This document shows, in pieces, positions 19,418 to 29,752 of a stretch of 64,000 bases of DNA. Below the pieces are notes generated by a model. That model ran no database searches. It was not told the DNA's origin and saw only the letters and a list, made by a program, of their open reading frames with translations. Origin of the DNA: Actinoplanes sp. M2I2. Its GTDB lineage: Bacteria > Actinomycetota > Actinomycetes > Mycobacteriales > Micromonosporaceae. The translations under genes were made by a program, and so were the position numbers. Position 1 is the first letter of the stretch; each line of letters starts with the position of its first letter. The stretch spans positions 726,282 to 790,281 of the forward strand of contig NZ_JALPVJ010000001.1 in assembly GCF_023544445.1 (NCBI RefSeq). The letters run 5' to 3'.

Positions 19418-22400
19418 CTAGGCCGGTTCGATCCAGATGTTGCGGTAGCGGACGTTGGCGCCGGGGTCGCCGTGGTCCTGCAGGCGGATCGGCAGAGCGG
19501 CCGCGCTCTCCGCCGCGCCGTTGCCGGTCGGGCCGTCGATGGTGATGTTGTTGTGCACGGTGACGCCGTTCCAGACCACGGTGACCCGGGCGTTCTCGGT
19601 CTTCGTGCTGCCGTTCCAGCGGGCCGCGCGGAACGTGACGTCGTAGGTCTGCCAGGTCTCGGGCGCCGTTCCGGCGTTGGTCGTGGCCGCCCGCTTCTGA
19701 TAGATGGCCGCGGAGTCGTCGTTGGCCAGGGTCGCCTTCCCGTACGTGTCGAGCACCTGCAACTCGTAGCGGTCCTGCAGGTAGATGCCGCTGTTGGCCC
19801 GTTGCTGACCGGTCACGTCGGCCGGCAGGTTCGGGAGCCAGAACTCGGCGTGCAGCTTGAAGTCGCCGTACGTCTGCTTGGTCCGCAGGTCTCCGCCGAG
19901 CACCTCGGCCGAGCCCCCGGAGATCGGCCAGGTCGCCGCGCTGCCGTCGGCGTTCTGGAAGGCGTTGAGATTGCCGCCGTCGAACAGCGTCACCCGGCTG
20001 GTGCCGTTGTGCGTCCAGCGTTGCTGGGCCACGTTGGCCCACTCGTAGAGCTGCACCGCGGTGCCGTCGGCGGTGGCCCCGCCGGCCACGTCGAGCACCT
20101 TGCCCGACGCCGGGTTGAGCAGCGAGCCGTTGGCCTGCGGCTGCCACGCCTGCGCGGCACTGTTGTTGCAGGTGTACAGCTGCACCTTGGTGCCGTTGGC
20201 CGTGCCGGCGTTGTCGATGTCGAGGCACTTGCCGAGCGCCCGCAGCATGTCACCGTCGCGGGTCCAGCTCTGCGCCGACGAGTTGTTGCAGGTGTGGATC
20301 TGGATCTTGCTGCCGTTGGCCGTGTTGGCGTTGTCGACGTCCAGGCACTTGCCGGCGATCCCGGTGATGGTGCCGGTGCGGGACGCGGCGGCCGAGCCGG
20401 TGGTGCCGACGGTCAGACTGTCCAGGTTGACGTGCCCGATGTCGCCGGTGTCGACGCGGTAGGAGACCGTGTTGCCACCGGCCCGCAGGGTCACCGTGTC
20501 GGCCAGCGTGGCCCACGTGTCCCAGTTGCCGGTGTCGGCCAGGCTGACCTGTTTCACCTTGGCGCCGTTGACATAGAGGCTGATCGTCTTGGCGCCGGCC
20601 GAGGGGTTGGGACCGTTGCTGAAGCGCAGCGTGGTCGGGTACGCGCCGGCCGTCGGCACGGTGACCGTGAATGTCGTCGCCGCGCCCACCGCGCTGTGCC
20701 CGGCCGAGAAGCCGGAGCCGGTGTAGCCGGGGTGGTCGGTGCCGACCGACGTGCCGGGGCTGAGCCCGGACCATTCGGCCTCGACCCGGTCGGACTTGAC
20801 CGTGGTGCCGTTGGCCAGGCTGTTCAGCGTGTACCAGGCCTCCGTGCTCCACAGCGAACTACCCGAGGCCGACGTGAACGGGCGCGGCGAGCGCACGTGC
20901 ACGACCCGGCCCGGCTTGAGACCGGACAGCTTGAGCGTCACCTTGAGCCGGTCGGCCGACAGCGTCGCCGAGGTGACCGCGAGCGTCTCCTCGTCGATCT
21001 TCGGGCCGCCGTACTGCGGTGTCGGCTGGTAACGCCACTGCTGGGCGCGGTAGCGGCCGGCCAGCTGGGCAGCGGTGGCGTCGGACACGGGCTGGGTGTA
21101 CTCCAGCTCGAAGCCGTCGGCGACCGCCCGCATCGCCTTGATGTCGAAGACGTTCGCGCCGTTGGGGGCCAGCTTCTGCAGGCCGTACGTGAGCTTGCCC
21201 TCCTGGCCCCAGTTGCCGCCCGCGCCGAGCCCGCCGACGTAGAGAGCGCCGTCCGGACCCTGGTTGAGCCGCAGCACGCCCATCTCCAGGCCCTGGGTCA
21301 GGCGGAAGACCGCGCCCTGATACTGACCGTTGACCTTCTCCAGGTAGGCCCGCTGGATGCCGCCGTACGTCACGTCGCCGAACAACATCTGACCCGAGTA
21401 GGGGCCGGAGTTGAGCATCAGCGGAGTGCTCGGCGAGTTCGCGATCTCGTTCTGCGGCAGCCACAGCACCGGCGGCGTGACCGGCTGCTGGTCGAACGGT
21501 CCGTCCGGGTTGGTGTAGTGCCCGAAGAACCGGTCCTGCTTGACCTGCACCAGTTTCGAGGCGGGCAGCCAGCCACCCTGGTTGTCCAGCACGAAGATGT
21601 CGCCGTCGGGTCCGAAGGTCAGCCCGTTCGGGGTGCGCAGCCCGCCGGCGACGTACTGCACGGCTCCGGTGGACCGGTTGATCTTGAGGGTGGTGCCGCG
21701 GTTGGGCGAGCCCTGCGGTTCGGTGGTCGCGCCACCCAGGTTGATCGACACCGACAGGTTCAGGTAGAAGAAGCCGTCCTGGTAGAGCAGGCCGAACGCG
21801 AACTCGTGGAAGTTGCCGTCGAACGGCCAGGTGGCGACCCGGCGGTACTGGTCGATGGTGCCGTCGCCGTTGGTGTCGTTGAGCTCGGTCAGCTCGTGCT
21901 TCTGCGACACGTAGATCTTGCCGTCGACGATCTTGAGACCCATCGGCTCCCGCAGCCCGGTCGCGATCTTCTTGTACGTGACCTGGCTCGGCGAGGTGGT
22001 CCCGGTGACGCCACTGAGGACGTAGACCTCACCGGCCACCGTTTCGCTGCCACCCCAGGTGGCGATGGCCAGCCGGCCGTCGGGGAACCAGTCCATCGCG
22101 CTGACCTGCGGCTGGAAGCCCGACGGGCGCAGGTTGGTGAGCGTGTAGCCGGGGTGCACGCCGGTCAGCGGCAGGCCGTCGCCGCCACTGTCACCGGCGG
22201 TCTCACACTCCTTGCGGCCCGGCGCGGTCACCCGCACGACGCCGGCGTCCGTGCTCAGCGCGCTCGCCGGCACCACCGTGAACGCGGTCGCGCCCGGTGG
22301 CCGCCACTCGAGCGTGAGCTGCTGGCCGCCGTCGCGCTCGAAGTAGTCGATGTGCAGCGCGTGGTAGCCGGTGGTCAGGGTGACGGCGCCCTCTTTGGCG

Positions 22401-22774
22401 GTCGCGCCGTGCGCCCCGTCGTGGTTGATGACGGTCGCGTTGTCGATCAGCAGCCGGGAGCCGTCGTCGCTGGTCAGCCGGAAGGTGTAGGAGCCCGCCG
22501 TGGTGATGGTGACGTTGCCGAGCACCTCGGACTGGAAGCGGTCCTCGAGGCCGAAGTCGGCGGCGGTGGTCCAGTTGATCGTGGACAGCTTCTTGTCGAC
22601 GTTGGGGGTCTGGCCGGGCTTCAGTGCGCAGATCGAGTCCCGCGTGGTCTGCAGATCGTAGGTGCGCAGGGTGATGCCGGGCTCCTGTGGGGGAGGGGCG
22701 GCAGCAGCGGGAAGGGCGGGTAACAAGCCCGCGAGGGTGACGACGGTTAACAGCGCAAGCTGTGTCTTCTTCAT
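19418..22774 (-). CDS. Secreted multidomain protein: PA14, sorbosone-dehydrogenase-like propeller, CBM, ricin-B, DUF1080
   Basis: 1118 residues from the ATG at 22774, chosen because MKKTQLALLTVVTLAGLLP forms a Sec signal peptide. Domains in order: PA14-like (about 30-165; FRLTSDDGSRLLID), a glucose/sorbosone dehydrogenase-type beta-propeller (about 195-560; MDWFPDGRLAIATWGG, GLRTPNGLTFGPDGDIFVLD), a carbohydrate-binding module like CBM35/6 (about 670-800), a ricin-B lectin with QxW repeats (about 805-930; GKCLDVDNANTANGSKIQI), and a C-terminal DUF1080/3-keto-glycoside hydrolase-like domain (about 935-1118; GNWTLFDGG-like start and IWIEPA end). It probably acts outside the cell on sugars or glycosides; cofactor and substrate are not visible. 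Confidence 0.9.
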   Translation of the reverse strand: MKKTQLALLTVVTLAGLLPALPAAAAPPPQEPGITLRTYDLQTTRDSICALKPGQTPNVDKKLSTINWTTAADFGLEDRFQSEVLGNVTITTAGSYTFRLTSDDGSRLLIDNATVINHDGAHGATAKEGAVTLTTGYHALHIDYFERDGGQQLTLEWRPPGATAFTVVPASALSTDAGVVRVTAPGRKECETAGDSGGDGLPLTGVHPGYTLTNLRPSGFQPQVSAMDWFPDGRLAIATWGGSETVAGEVYVLSGVTGTTSPSQVTYKKIATGLREPMGLKIVDGKIYVSQKHELTELNDTNGDGTIDQYRRVATWPFDGNFHEFAFGLLYQDGFFYLNLSVSINLGGATTEPQGSPNRGTTLKINRSTGAVQYVAGGLRTPNGLTFGPDGDIFVLDNQGGWLPASKLVQVKQDRFFGHYTNPDGPFDQQPVTPPVLWLPQNEIANSPSTPLMLNSGPYSGQMLFGDVTYGGIQRAYLEKVNGQYQGAVFRLTQGLEMGVLRLNQGPDGALYVGGLGAGGNWGQEGKLTYGLQKLAPNGANVFDIKAMRAVADGFELEYTQPVSDATAAQLAGRYRAQQWRYQPTPQYGGPKIDEETLAVTSATLSADRLKVTLKLSGLKPGRVVHVRSPRPFTSASGSSLWSTEAWYTLNSLANGTTVKSDRVEAEWSGLSPGTSVGTDHPGYTGSGFSAGHSAVGAATTFTVTVPTAGAYPTTLRFSNGPNPSAGAKTISLYVNGAKVKQVSLADTGNWDTWATLADTVTLRAGGNTVSYRVDTGDIGHVNLDSLTVGTTGSAAASRTGTITGIAGKCLDVDNANTANGSKIQIHTCNNSSAQSWTRDGDMLRALGKCLDIDNAGTANGTKVQLYTCNNSAAQAWQPQANGSLLNPASGKVLDVAGGATADGTAVQLYEWANVAQQRWTHNGTSRVTLFDGGNLNAFQNADGSAATWPISGGSAEVLGGDLRTKQTYGDFKLHAEFWLPNLPADVTGQQRANSGIYLQDRYELQVLDTYGKATLANDDSAAIYQKRAATTNAGTAPETWQTYDVTFRAARWNGSTKTENARVTVVWNGVTVHNNITIDGPTGNGAAESAAALPIRLQDHGDPGANVRYRNIWIEPA

Positions 22775-22895
22775 GAGACCGCCCAGGCTTCGACGTGGAT
22801 CGATGCTTCGAGACGGTAGGCGGACTTCTGCATGCGCGTCCATAACTTTGACGCAATAATCGAAAAGTCTTGTTTATTGTTCCGAAACTTAACGG

Positions 22896-23552
22896 TTACA
22901 AACGGCCCAGACCGGACCGGTAGGCGAAGACGACGAGCTGAGCGCGATCCCGGGCGCCCAGCTTGGTCATCGCCCGGCTCACGTGGGTGCGGGCCGTCGC
23001 CGGGCTCACCCGCAGCCGGTCGGCGATCTCGTGGTTGCTCAGTCCCTCGGCCACCAGGGCGACGATCTCCCGTTCGCGGTCGGTCAGGCGGGACACCTCG
23101 GGGTGCGGGTCCGGCGAACGGGGCGCCGCGGCGGTGAACTCCCGGATCAGGGTGCGGGTGACCGACGGAGCCAGCAGGGCCCCGCCGTCGGCGACGGTGC
23201 GGACCGCGTCGAGCAGAGCCGGCGGGCTGGTGTTCTTCAGCAGGAAGCCGCTGGCGCCCGAACGCAGCGCCGTGAAGACGTACTCGTCGTGCTCGAACGT
23301 CGTCAGCACCAGAACTCTGGTGCCCGACAGCGCGGGATCGGCGACGATGCGCCGGGTCGCCTCGAGGCCGTCGATGCCGGGCATGCGGATGTCCATCAGG
23401 ACGACGTCCGGGCCGGTGCGGCGCGCCTCGGCCACCGCGGCCAGGCCGTCGGCCGCCTCGGCGACGATGGCGAACCCGTCGGAGGCCTCGAACAACGCGC
23501 GCAGACCGATGCGGACAAGGTGCTGGTCATCGGCCAGCAGCACGGAGATCAC
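22896..23552 (-). CDS. NarL/LuxR-family response regulator
   Basis: 218 residues from GTG at 23552 (GGGAGC upstream), start MISVLLADDQHLVRIGLRAL. The receiver domain has ADD at the N-terminus, phospho-acceptor in VVLMDIRMPG near 54 and LVLTTF, then a C-terminal LuxR HTH (LTDREREIVALVAEGLSNHE). Its start overlaps the stop of the sensor kinase gene in GTGA, so the two are translationally coupled. Target genes unknown. Confidence 0.95.
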   Translation of the reverse strand: MISVLLADDQHLVRIGLRALFEASDGFAIVAEAADGLAAVAEARRTGPDVVLMDIRMPGIDGLEATRRIVADPALSGTRVLVLTTFEHDEYVFTALRSGASGFLLKNTSPPALLDAVRTVADGGALLAPSVTRTLIREFTAAAPRSPDPHPEVSRLTDREREIVALVAEGLSNHEIADRLRVSPATARTHVSRAMTKLGARDRAQLVVFAYRSGLGRL

Positions 23553-24589
23553 GGGCGAAGCTCCCGGGGGACGAGGGCGTGCACGGTGAAGACGCCGTCG
23601 GCGGCGCCGGCCGACAGGGTGCCGCCGGCCCGCTCGACGCGACGGCGCATGCCGGTGATGCCGAAGCCGTCGTCGTGCCCCCGTCCCGGCGCGGGGTTGG
23701 ACACCGAAAGGTCCACACACTCCGTACGGTGGTCGATCGCCACCCGGGCCCGCCGGGCCGACCCGTGCTTGACCACGTTGGTAAGGGCCTCCTGCAGGAC
23801 CCGGTAGGCGGCGGGCGGCAGCACGGCGGGCGTGCCCGCGACGACCAGGTCGACGTCGACGCCGGCCGCCCGGACCCGGGTGACGAGGTCGTCGATCTGG
23901 GCCGGGCCGGGCTCGGGGGAGAGGCCGGCGAGCGTGGCGCGAAGTTCGGCCAGGGCCTCGGCGCTGGCCGAGCTGATCGCGGCCAGCGCCTCGTGGGCCA
24001 TCTCGGGGCGGGTGTCGCGCAGGTGCAGCGCGATGTCGGCCTGCATCTGGATCGCGGCCAGGCCGTGGCCCACGACGTCATGCACCTCGTGCGCCACCCG
24101 GAGGCGCTCGGCGTCGGCGGCGCGGCGTTCCGACTCCGCGCGCTCCCGGGCCCGGGCGTCGGCGACCTGGCGGCGGGCGGCGCCGATGGTGAACGGGACG
24201 ACCACCCAGGCGGCGCCCGGGGCCAGACCGGAAAGCGGGTCCTGGAACAGGTGCAGCAGCAGGACGACCAGCGCGGGAACGGCCCAGGCGGCGGCCTGGC
24301 GGAGCGGCCGGGCCCGGGCCACGGCGTACACGCAGACCGCGAAGGCGAGCAGGATCGGGCCGTACGGGAAACCGATGATCAGGTAGGCCGAGGTCGTGGC
24401 GGCCGCCGTGAGCAGGGCCGCGCCGGGCCATCGGTGACGCAGCAGGGTGACCGCGGCGGTGGCGGCCACCAGCACGACCGCGACCGCGTCGACCGGTCGG
24501 TCGGTGGCCCGCAGCTCGTTGAGCACCGGAAGCGTGGCCAGACCGGCTGCCGCGAGGGCGACCGGTACGGCCAGGTCGCGTACGCGCAT
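23549..24589 (-). CDS. DesK/NarL-type sensor histidine kinase
   Basis: 346 residues. Five or so transmembrane helices occupy residues 8-150, followed by a HisKA_3 dimerisation box VAHEVHDVVGHGLAAIQMQ near 165 with the phospho-His, and an HATPase with LQEALTNVVKHG (N box) and GFGITGMRRRVERAGG (G box). It partners the response regulator immediately downstream. The short loops between helices suggest a membrane-state or small-molecule signal. Confidence 0.94.
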   Translation of the reverse strand: MRVRDLAVPVALAAAGLATLPVLNELRATDRPVDAVAVVLVAATAAVTLLRHRWPGAALLTAAATTSAYLIIGFPYGPILLAFAVCVYAVARARPLRQAAAWAVPALVVLLLHLFQDPLSGLAPGAAWVVVPFTIGAARRQVADARARERAESERRAADAERLRVAHEVHDVVGHGLAAIQMQADIALHLRDTRPEMAHEALAAISSASAEALAELRATLAGLSPEPGPAQIDDLVTRVRAAGVDVDLVVAGTPAVLPPAAYRVLQEALTNVVKHGSARRARVAIDHRTECVDLSVSNPAPGRGHDDGFGITGMRRRVERAGGTLSAGAADGVFTVHALVPRELRP

Positions 24590-24687
24590 GAGACCACCGT
24601 GCCATCAGCGGGCGCGGGGCGCGTACGTCAGCGGGCGTACGTCCGCGCGCCGACGCGCGCCGGCTCGACGAGGCTCAGGCTGGGCGC

Positions 24688-25428
24688 ATGGCTTTGAAAC
24701 CGGTGCACCGGAAGTTCTGGCTGGTGCTGCACATCGTGTCGGCGAGCGCGTGGATCGGCATCGACGTGCTGGTGGCGGTGCTGGTGGGCGTGGGCGCACT
24801 CAGCGACGACAGTGCGCGGCGCGGGCTGGCCTATCAGGCGCTGGGGTCGTTCGTCCTCTGGCCGATGCTGGTGTCCGGGCTGGTCTGCCTGGGCACCGGG
24901 CTGGTGCTCGGGCTGGGCACGAAGTGGGGGCTGGTGCGCTACTGGTGGGTGGCGGTCAAGCTGGGGCTGAATCTGGCGCTCTGCACGCTGATTCTGCTGC
25001 TGCTCCGGCCGGGCATGCCGGAGATTCGGGCGTACGGGGAAAGGTTGTCGGCCGGGGAGGCGGTCTCTTTCGACGTCAGCAGCCTGATCATGCCGCCCAT
25101 CGTCTCGCTGACGCTGCTGAGCCTGGCCACCGTGCTGTCGGTGTACAAGCCGTGGGGCCGGACTCGGCGTCGCGCGGGGTTCGGCAACACGGGAGCTTTC
25201 GCCGAGGCCGACGCTGGGGCTGTCGTGGGAGCCGACGCCGACGCCGAGGCTGTCGCGGGCGCCGATGCGGGGGCCGACGCCGGGGCCGTCGCAGGAGCCG
25301 ATGCCGGGGCCGGGGCCGTCGCTGGAGCCGATGCCGGGGCCGGGGCCGTCGCTGGAGCCGATGTCGGGGTGGGGGAGGCTCAGCGGGCCAGGCAGGCGAC
25401 GGCGAAGAGGGCGGCGAGGACTCCGTAG
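24688..25428 (+). CDS. DUF2269-like membrane protein with Ala/Gly/Asp-rich tail
   Basis: 246 residues. The first 160 contain four hydrophobic helices (FWLVLHIVSASAWIGIDVL, ALGSFVLWPMLVSGL, WWVAVKLGLNLALCTLILL, IVSLTLLSLATVLSVY) as in DUF2269 proteins. From about residue 170 the sequence becomes a low-complexity GADAGA tail encoded by tandem repeats at 25207-25371. The last 49 bp overlap the end of the convergent EamA gene. The tail may be a recent expansion; a shorter ancestral protein is likely. Confidence 0.8.
   Translation: MALKPVHRKFWLVLHIVSASAWIGIDVLVAVLVGVGALSDDSARRGLAYQALGSFVLWPMLVSGLVCLGTGLVLGLGTKWGLVRYWWVAVKLGLNLALCTLILLLLRPGMPEIRAYGERLSAGEAVSFDVSSLIMPPIVSLTLLSLATVLSVYKPWGRTRRRAGFGNTGAFAEADAGAVVGADADAEAVAGADAGADAGAVAGADAGAGAVAGADAGAGAVAGADVGVGEAQRARQATAKRAARTP
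25207..25371 (+). repeat. Degenerate tandem repeat in the DUF2269 tail
   Basis: Two exact 30-bp units at 25297-25326 and 25327-25356, flanked by longer degenerate copies, all starting GCCGATGC or GCCGACGC. In frame they give Gly-Ala-Asp-Ala repeats. Confidence 0.8.
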
Positions 25429-26366
25429 AGATGGACGGTGTGCAGCCGCTCGCGCAGCAAGGACCGGTTGAGCAGGAGTGTCACGGCGGGGTAGAGGGAC
25501 GCGACCACCGCGGCCGGAGCCAGCGCCGCCGACGCGGCCAGGATGAACGACGCGTCCGCCAGGGCATCGGTGGCCCCGACGAGGGAGACCGGCACGGCGA
25601 TGGCCAGCCCGGTCCGCGCCGAGGGCGACTTCGGCAGGAGGCGCAAGGCGGGCTGTGGACGAAGACCGACTTGTGGACAAGCCGTTTTGCCGGTCGATTG
25701 TCGAATAGGTTCCACCACGTCCCTGGGCGGGCGGGGGAGGCGGCGGACGGTGATCAGGAAAAGAAGCGCGAGCGAGCCGCCGGTCATCCGGGCCAGGGCG
25801 GTCGACCAGATCTGGTCCGCGGCTGCCGCCTCGTGCAACAGCACGAAATAGACGCCCAGCCCGATCGCGGCGCCGAGGGCGCACGCCTGCGCCGAGCGGG
25901 GCGGCCGGCGTTGTGAAGCCACCGGCCAGCTCGCCATGGTCACGCCGATCAGGCCGATCACGACGCCGAGCGCGGCCACCATGCCGAGGCGCTCGCCGTG
26001 CAGCAGGCCCCACCCGACGGGCACCAGCGCTGCCACGGCCGCCACCGGCGCCACGACGACGAGCGAGCCGTCCCGCATCGCGCGATAGAGCAGGCCCATC
26101 GCCGGGAAGCCGATCAGCCCGGCGACGACGCCCAGCCACAGACGGGAATCGTCCGGCGGGGGCACGCCGCGGGCCGCGACGACCACCACCGCCAGCAGCA
26201 TGGCGGCGACCTTCGAGCCGATCAGGATGGTCAGGACGGGGATGCGACGGGCCAGCAGCCCGGCGAGGAAGTCCGAGACTCCCCAGGCCACGGCGGCGAG
26301 CGCCGCGAAGGTCATTACCCAGGCCACGACGACGAGGGATTCCGGTGGCCGGGTCCGGTTGCACAA
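25380..26366 (-). CDS. EamA/DMT-family transporter
   Basis: 328 residues with ten predicted hydrophobic helices and internal two-fold repeat, as in drug/metabolite transporters. The N-terminal helix starts VMTFAALAAVAWGVSDFLAG, and an ATG at 26315 is an equally good start. A polar loop (about 200-235) between the two EamA halves contains PRPPRDVVEPIRQ and is longer than usual. Substrate unknown. Confidence 0.85.
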   Translation of the reverse strand: MCNRTRPPESLVVVAWVMTFAALAAVAWGVSDFLAGLLARRIPVLTILIGSKVAAMLLAVVVVAARGVPPPDDSRLWLGVVAGLIGFPAMGLLYRAMRDGSLVVVAPVAAVAALVPVGWGLLHGERLGMVAALGVVIGLIGVTMASWPVASQRRPPRSAQACALGAAIGLGVYFVLLHEAAAADQIWSTALARMTGGSLALLFLITVRRLPRPPRDVVEPIRQSTGKTACPQVGLRPQPALRLLPKSPSARTGLAIAVPVSLVGATDALADASFILAASAALAPAAVVASLYPAVTLLLNRSLLRERLHTVHLYGVLAALFAVACLAR

Positions 26367-26558
26367 CAGGGCATGCGGCGATGATGCCGACCGGAAAGCC
26401 GCAGGTCAGTCGCCCGCACGAGGCCGCCCGACCAGCCGACCCCAAAAGGCGCGGCCCGTTCCGGCCTTGGGTGGCGCCGAACAGGAGCGGTCGGTTTCGG
26501 CCGTGAACGGTGCCGAAGGTGGGCAGCGTGCTCCGGCCGTCAGTTGGTCCCCAACAGG

Positions 26559-26590
26559 CGCGGCCCGCCTCCGACGGGAGACGGGCCGCG
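26559..26590 (-). terminator. Hairpin terminator behind the chitinase gene
   Basis: CGCGGCCCG (26559-26567) pairs with CGGGCCGCG (26582-26590), with additional pairing inside the loop. It lies 40 bp past the chitinase stop. Confidence 0.6.
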
Positions 26591-26629
26591 TATGACGAGG
26601 GAAATGGGTCGATCAGAGAAGTCGGTCGA

Positions 26630-28009
<1,380 letters not shown>

Positions 28010-28077
28010 GGGGATGGCGACCCTTCGTGTCCGGCGCGGGGGAATGCACCGTGGGGATGACTGCGGGCCACTAAATA

Positions 28078-28094
28078 TTAGGAAGACTTACTAA
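28078..28094. promoter_or_regulatory. Palindromic operator upstream of the chitinase
   Basis: TTAGGAAG-A-CTTACTAA, a 17-bp palindrome with one mismatch, lies in an AT-rich island 70 bp upstream of the chitinase start. AT-rich palindromes of this kind often control secreted glycosidases in actinomycetes. The regulator is not identified. Confidence 0.55.
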
Positions 28095-28285
28095 TAAACG
28101 TCAATATAGGAGCCGGTCGAACTCTGGGTGGCCGGGGACGCGGGCCGGGTCGTCGTTCCGGGAGTGTCCGCTGGCCTTCACGCCCTGCGGCCGCCTGAAT
28201 CAGCTCGCGGCCCCAGGGCTCCCGGGTGGCCGGCGCCGGTCCGGCGGTGCGCCGGGTCTGGCCGGCAGCACGGCGGATGGCTTCG

Positions 28286-28356
28286 AAGCCGCAGCCGGAT
28301 TCGAACCGGCGTACACCGCTTTGCAGGCGGCTCCCTGACCACTCGGGCATGCGACT
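28286..28356 (-). tRNA. tRNA-Cys (GCA)
   Basis: The minus strand folds as a 71-nt cloverleaf: acceptor AGTCGCA/TGCGGCT with one G-U pair, D-stem CCC/GGG, anticodon loop CTGCAAA (U33, anticodon GCA), T-arm GCCGG-TTCGAAT-CCGGC and discriminator U73, the Cys identity base. No CCA is encoded. The acceptor begins with A, unlike the usual actinobacterial tRNA-Cys. Confidence 0.85.
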
Positions 28357-28454
28357 GTGGTGCGCGTCCCTGGTGCCGACCCAGGTCTGCCAAAGGCGAC
28401 GGTTTTACGGACCGCTGGACGTGCCGCCGTCCACGACGCGCAACGTGACGTGCG

Positions 28455-28526
28455 TGTTCCGGGCTGGGATCGAACCAGCGGCTTCCGCCTTGTCGGGGCG
28501 GCGCTCTCCCGCTGAGCTACCGGAAC
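28455..28526 (-). tRNA. tRNA-Val-like (GAC) with C33
   Basis: Acceptor GTTCCGG/CCGGAAC, D-arm TAGCTCAGCGGGAGAGC, anticodon stem CCGCC/GGCGG and T-arm GCTGG-TTCGATC-CCAGC all pair perfectly; discriminator A73. The anticodon loop is CCGACAA, giving GAC for Val, but position 33 is C where nearly all elongator tRNAs have U. Confidence 0.8.
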
Positions 28527-28582
28527 CAGGCCGGGGCGGGACGCGTACCCGCGGACTCCGGCGACTTGGGATTAGATGGGGT

Positions 28583-29461
28583 ATGGCCCCGGATCTCGAC
28601 GCTGCGATCTCGTTCCTCACCACCCACGCCCGGCCCCTCGAGAGGCGCCGGTTGCGTCACCTCCTCGGGGCGGCGTCCGCCGGCGATGTGCTGGTCGCGC
28701 TCGACGCCCATCGCAACGACGACGGCGGGTACGGGTGGGCGCTGGAGCCGGATCTGCGCTCCGCGACCAGTCAGCCGGTGGCGGCCATGCACGCCCTCGA
28801 AGTGCTCGCCGAGGTCCGGGACACGAAGAGCGACCGGGCGCCCGAGCTGCTCGACTGGCTCGCCGGCCACGCGCTGCCCGATGGCGGGGTGCCGTTCGCT
28901 CTGCCCTATCAGGACACGGAAGGCAGCGCACCGCACTGGCGCGCCGTCGATGCCACCGAGTCGTCCCTGCAGATGACGACGCAACTGGCCGCGCAGGCCC
29001 ACCGCCTGGCCCGGCACCGCACCGACCTCGCGGAGCACCCGTGGCTGCGGGCCGCGACGGCGTACTGCCTGGACACGATCGAGCAGTCCGAGACGCCGTC
29101 CGTGTACGAGGTGATGTTCACGATGCACTTCCTGGACGCCGTCGCACCCGTCTCGCCCCGCGCCCAGGCTGCGCTGGGTGACTTCGTCCGGCACGTACGC
29201 ATGGACGGCCCGACGCCCGTGCCGGAAGGAGTGGAAGGCGAAGTGCTGTACCCACTGGACTTCACCCCGGACCCGGACTCGCCGTCCCGTGCCCTTTTCG
29301 ACGCCGAAGCCGTCACCGCCGACCTGCGACGGCTGGCCGCCCAGCAACAGGCCGACGGTGGCTGGACCGTCACCTTCGCGGCCCACAGCCCGGCGGCCGC
29401 CCTCGAATGGCGCGGCTACGCCACCGTGCAGGCCATCAAGGTGCTGCGAGACTCCCGCTGA
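28583..29461 (+). CDS. Hypothetical protein, prenyltransferase/terpene-cyclase-like alpha-toroid
   Basis: 292 residues from ATG at 28583 (GATGGGGT upstream). Repeats such as HRNDDGGYGWALEPDLRS near 45 and AAQQQADGGWTVTFAAHS near 255 match the QxxDGGW-type repeats of the squalene-cyclase/prenyltransferase toroid fold. A catalytic DxDD motif was not seen, so enzymatic activity is doubtful. It is on the strand opposite to the tRNA genes that flank it on both sides. Confidence 0.8.
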   Translation: MAPDLDAAISFLTTHARPLERRRLRHLLGAASAGDVLVALDAHRNDDGGYGWALEPDLRSATSQPVAAMHALEVLAEVRDTKSDRAPELLDWLAGHALPDGGVPFALPYQDTEGSAPHWRAVDATESSLQMTTQLAAQAHRLARHRTDLAEHPWLRAATAYCLDTIEQSETPSVYEVMFTMHFLDAVAPVSPRAQAALGDFVRHVRMDGPTPVPEGVEGEVLYPLDFTPDPDSPSRALFDAEAVTADLRRLAAQQQADGGWTVTFAAHSPAAALEWRGYATVQAIKVLRDSR

Positions 29462-29477
29462 GGCGTATGCGGGTACG

Positions 29478-29550
29478 TGCCCGGAGCGCGATTCGAACGC
29501 GCACTCGCGCCGTCCTGGGCGGCGTGCCTCTGCCGTTGGGCTACCCGGGC
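29478..29550 (-). tRNA. tRNA-like, Leu anticodon (CAG), short variable loop, C33
   Basis: A type-I cloverleaf: acceptor CCCGGGC side pairs fully apart from one G-U, D-arm GCCCAACGGCAGAGGC, anticodon stem CGCCG/CGGCG, T-arm GCGCG-TTCGAAT-CGCGC. The loop CCCAGGA gives anticodon CAG (Leu) with C33. Bacterial tRNA-Leu normally has a long variable arm; here it is 5 nt. It is a sequence sibling of the tRNA at 29597. Confidence 0.75.
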
Positions 29551-29596
29551 GTTTCAATTGTCAGCGGGCCTCGTCCGGCCGCTGCGGGGTGGTGCG

Positions 29597-29669
29597 TGCC
29601 CTCGGCGCGATTTGAACGCGCACTGTCGACGTTCTCGACGTCGTGCCTCTGCCGTTGGGCTACGAGGGC
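29597..29669 (-). tRNA. tRNA-like, Leu anticodon (GAG), short variable loop, C33
   Basis: Acceptor GCCCTCG/CGAGGGC is perfectly paired; D-arm and T-stem are nearly identical to the 29478 copy. The anticodon stem differs (CGACG/CGTCG) and the loop is TCGAGAA, giving GAG with C33. Variable loop is 5 nt, unlike canonical tRNA-Leu. It lies 5 bp from the next tRNA. Confidence 0.75.
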
Positions 29670-29674
29670 GGGAA

Positions 29675-29748
29675 AGCGGTCGGCCGGGATCGAACCGGCG
29701 GCCTCCACCATGGCGAGGTGGCGCTCTGCCTGACTGAGCTACAACCGC
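29675..29748 (-). tRNA. tRNA-Gly-like (GCC) with C33
   Basis: Acceptor GCGGTTG/CGACCGC (one G-U), D-arm GCTCAGTCAGGCAGAGC, anticodon stem CCACC/GGTGG, T-arm GCCGG-TTCGATC-CCGGC, discriminator U73 as in bacterial tRNA-Gly. The loop TCGCCAT gives anticodon GCC with C33. Confidence 0.8.
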
Positions 29749-29752
29749 ATCG

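Noticed and set aside
19190..22723. 1177-codon plus-strand frame
   Set aside because: It is a shadow of the secreted PA14/propeller gene, whose signal peptide and domains are clear on the minus strand.
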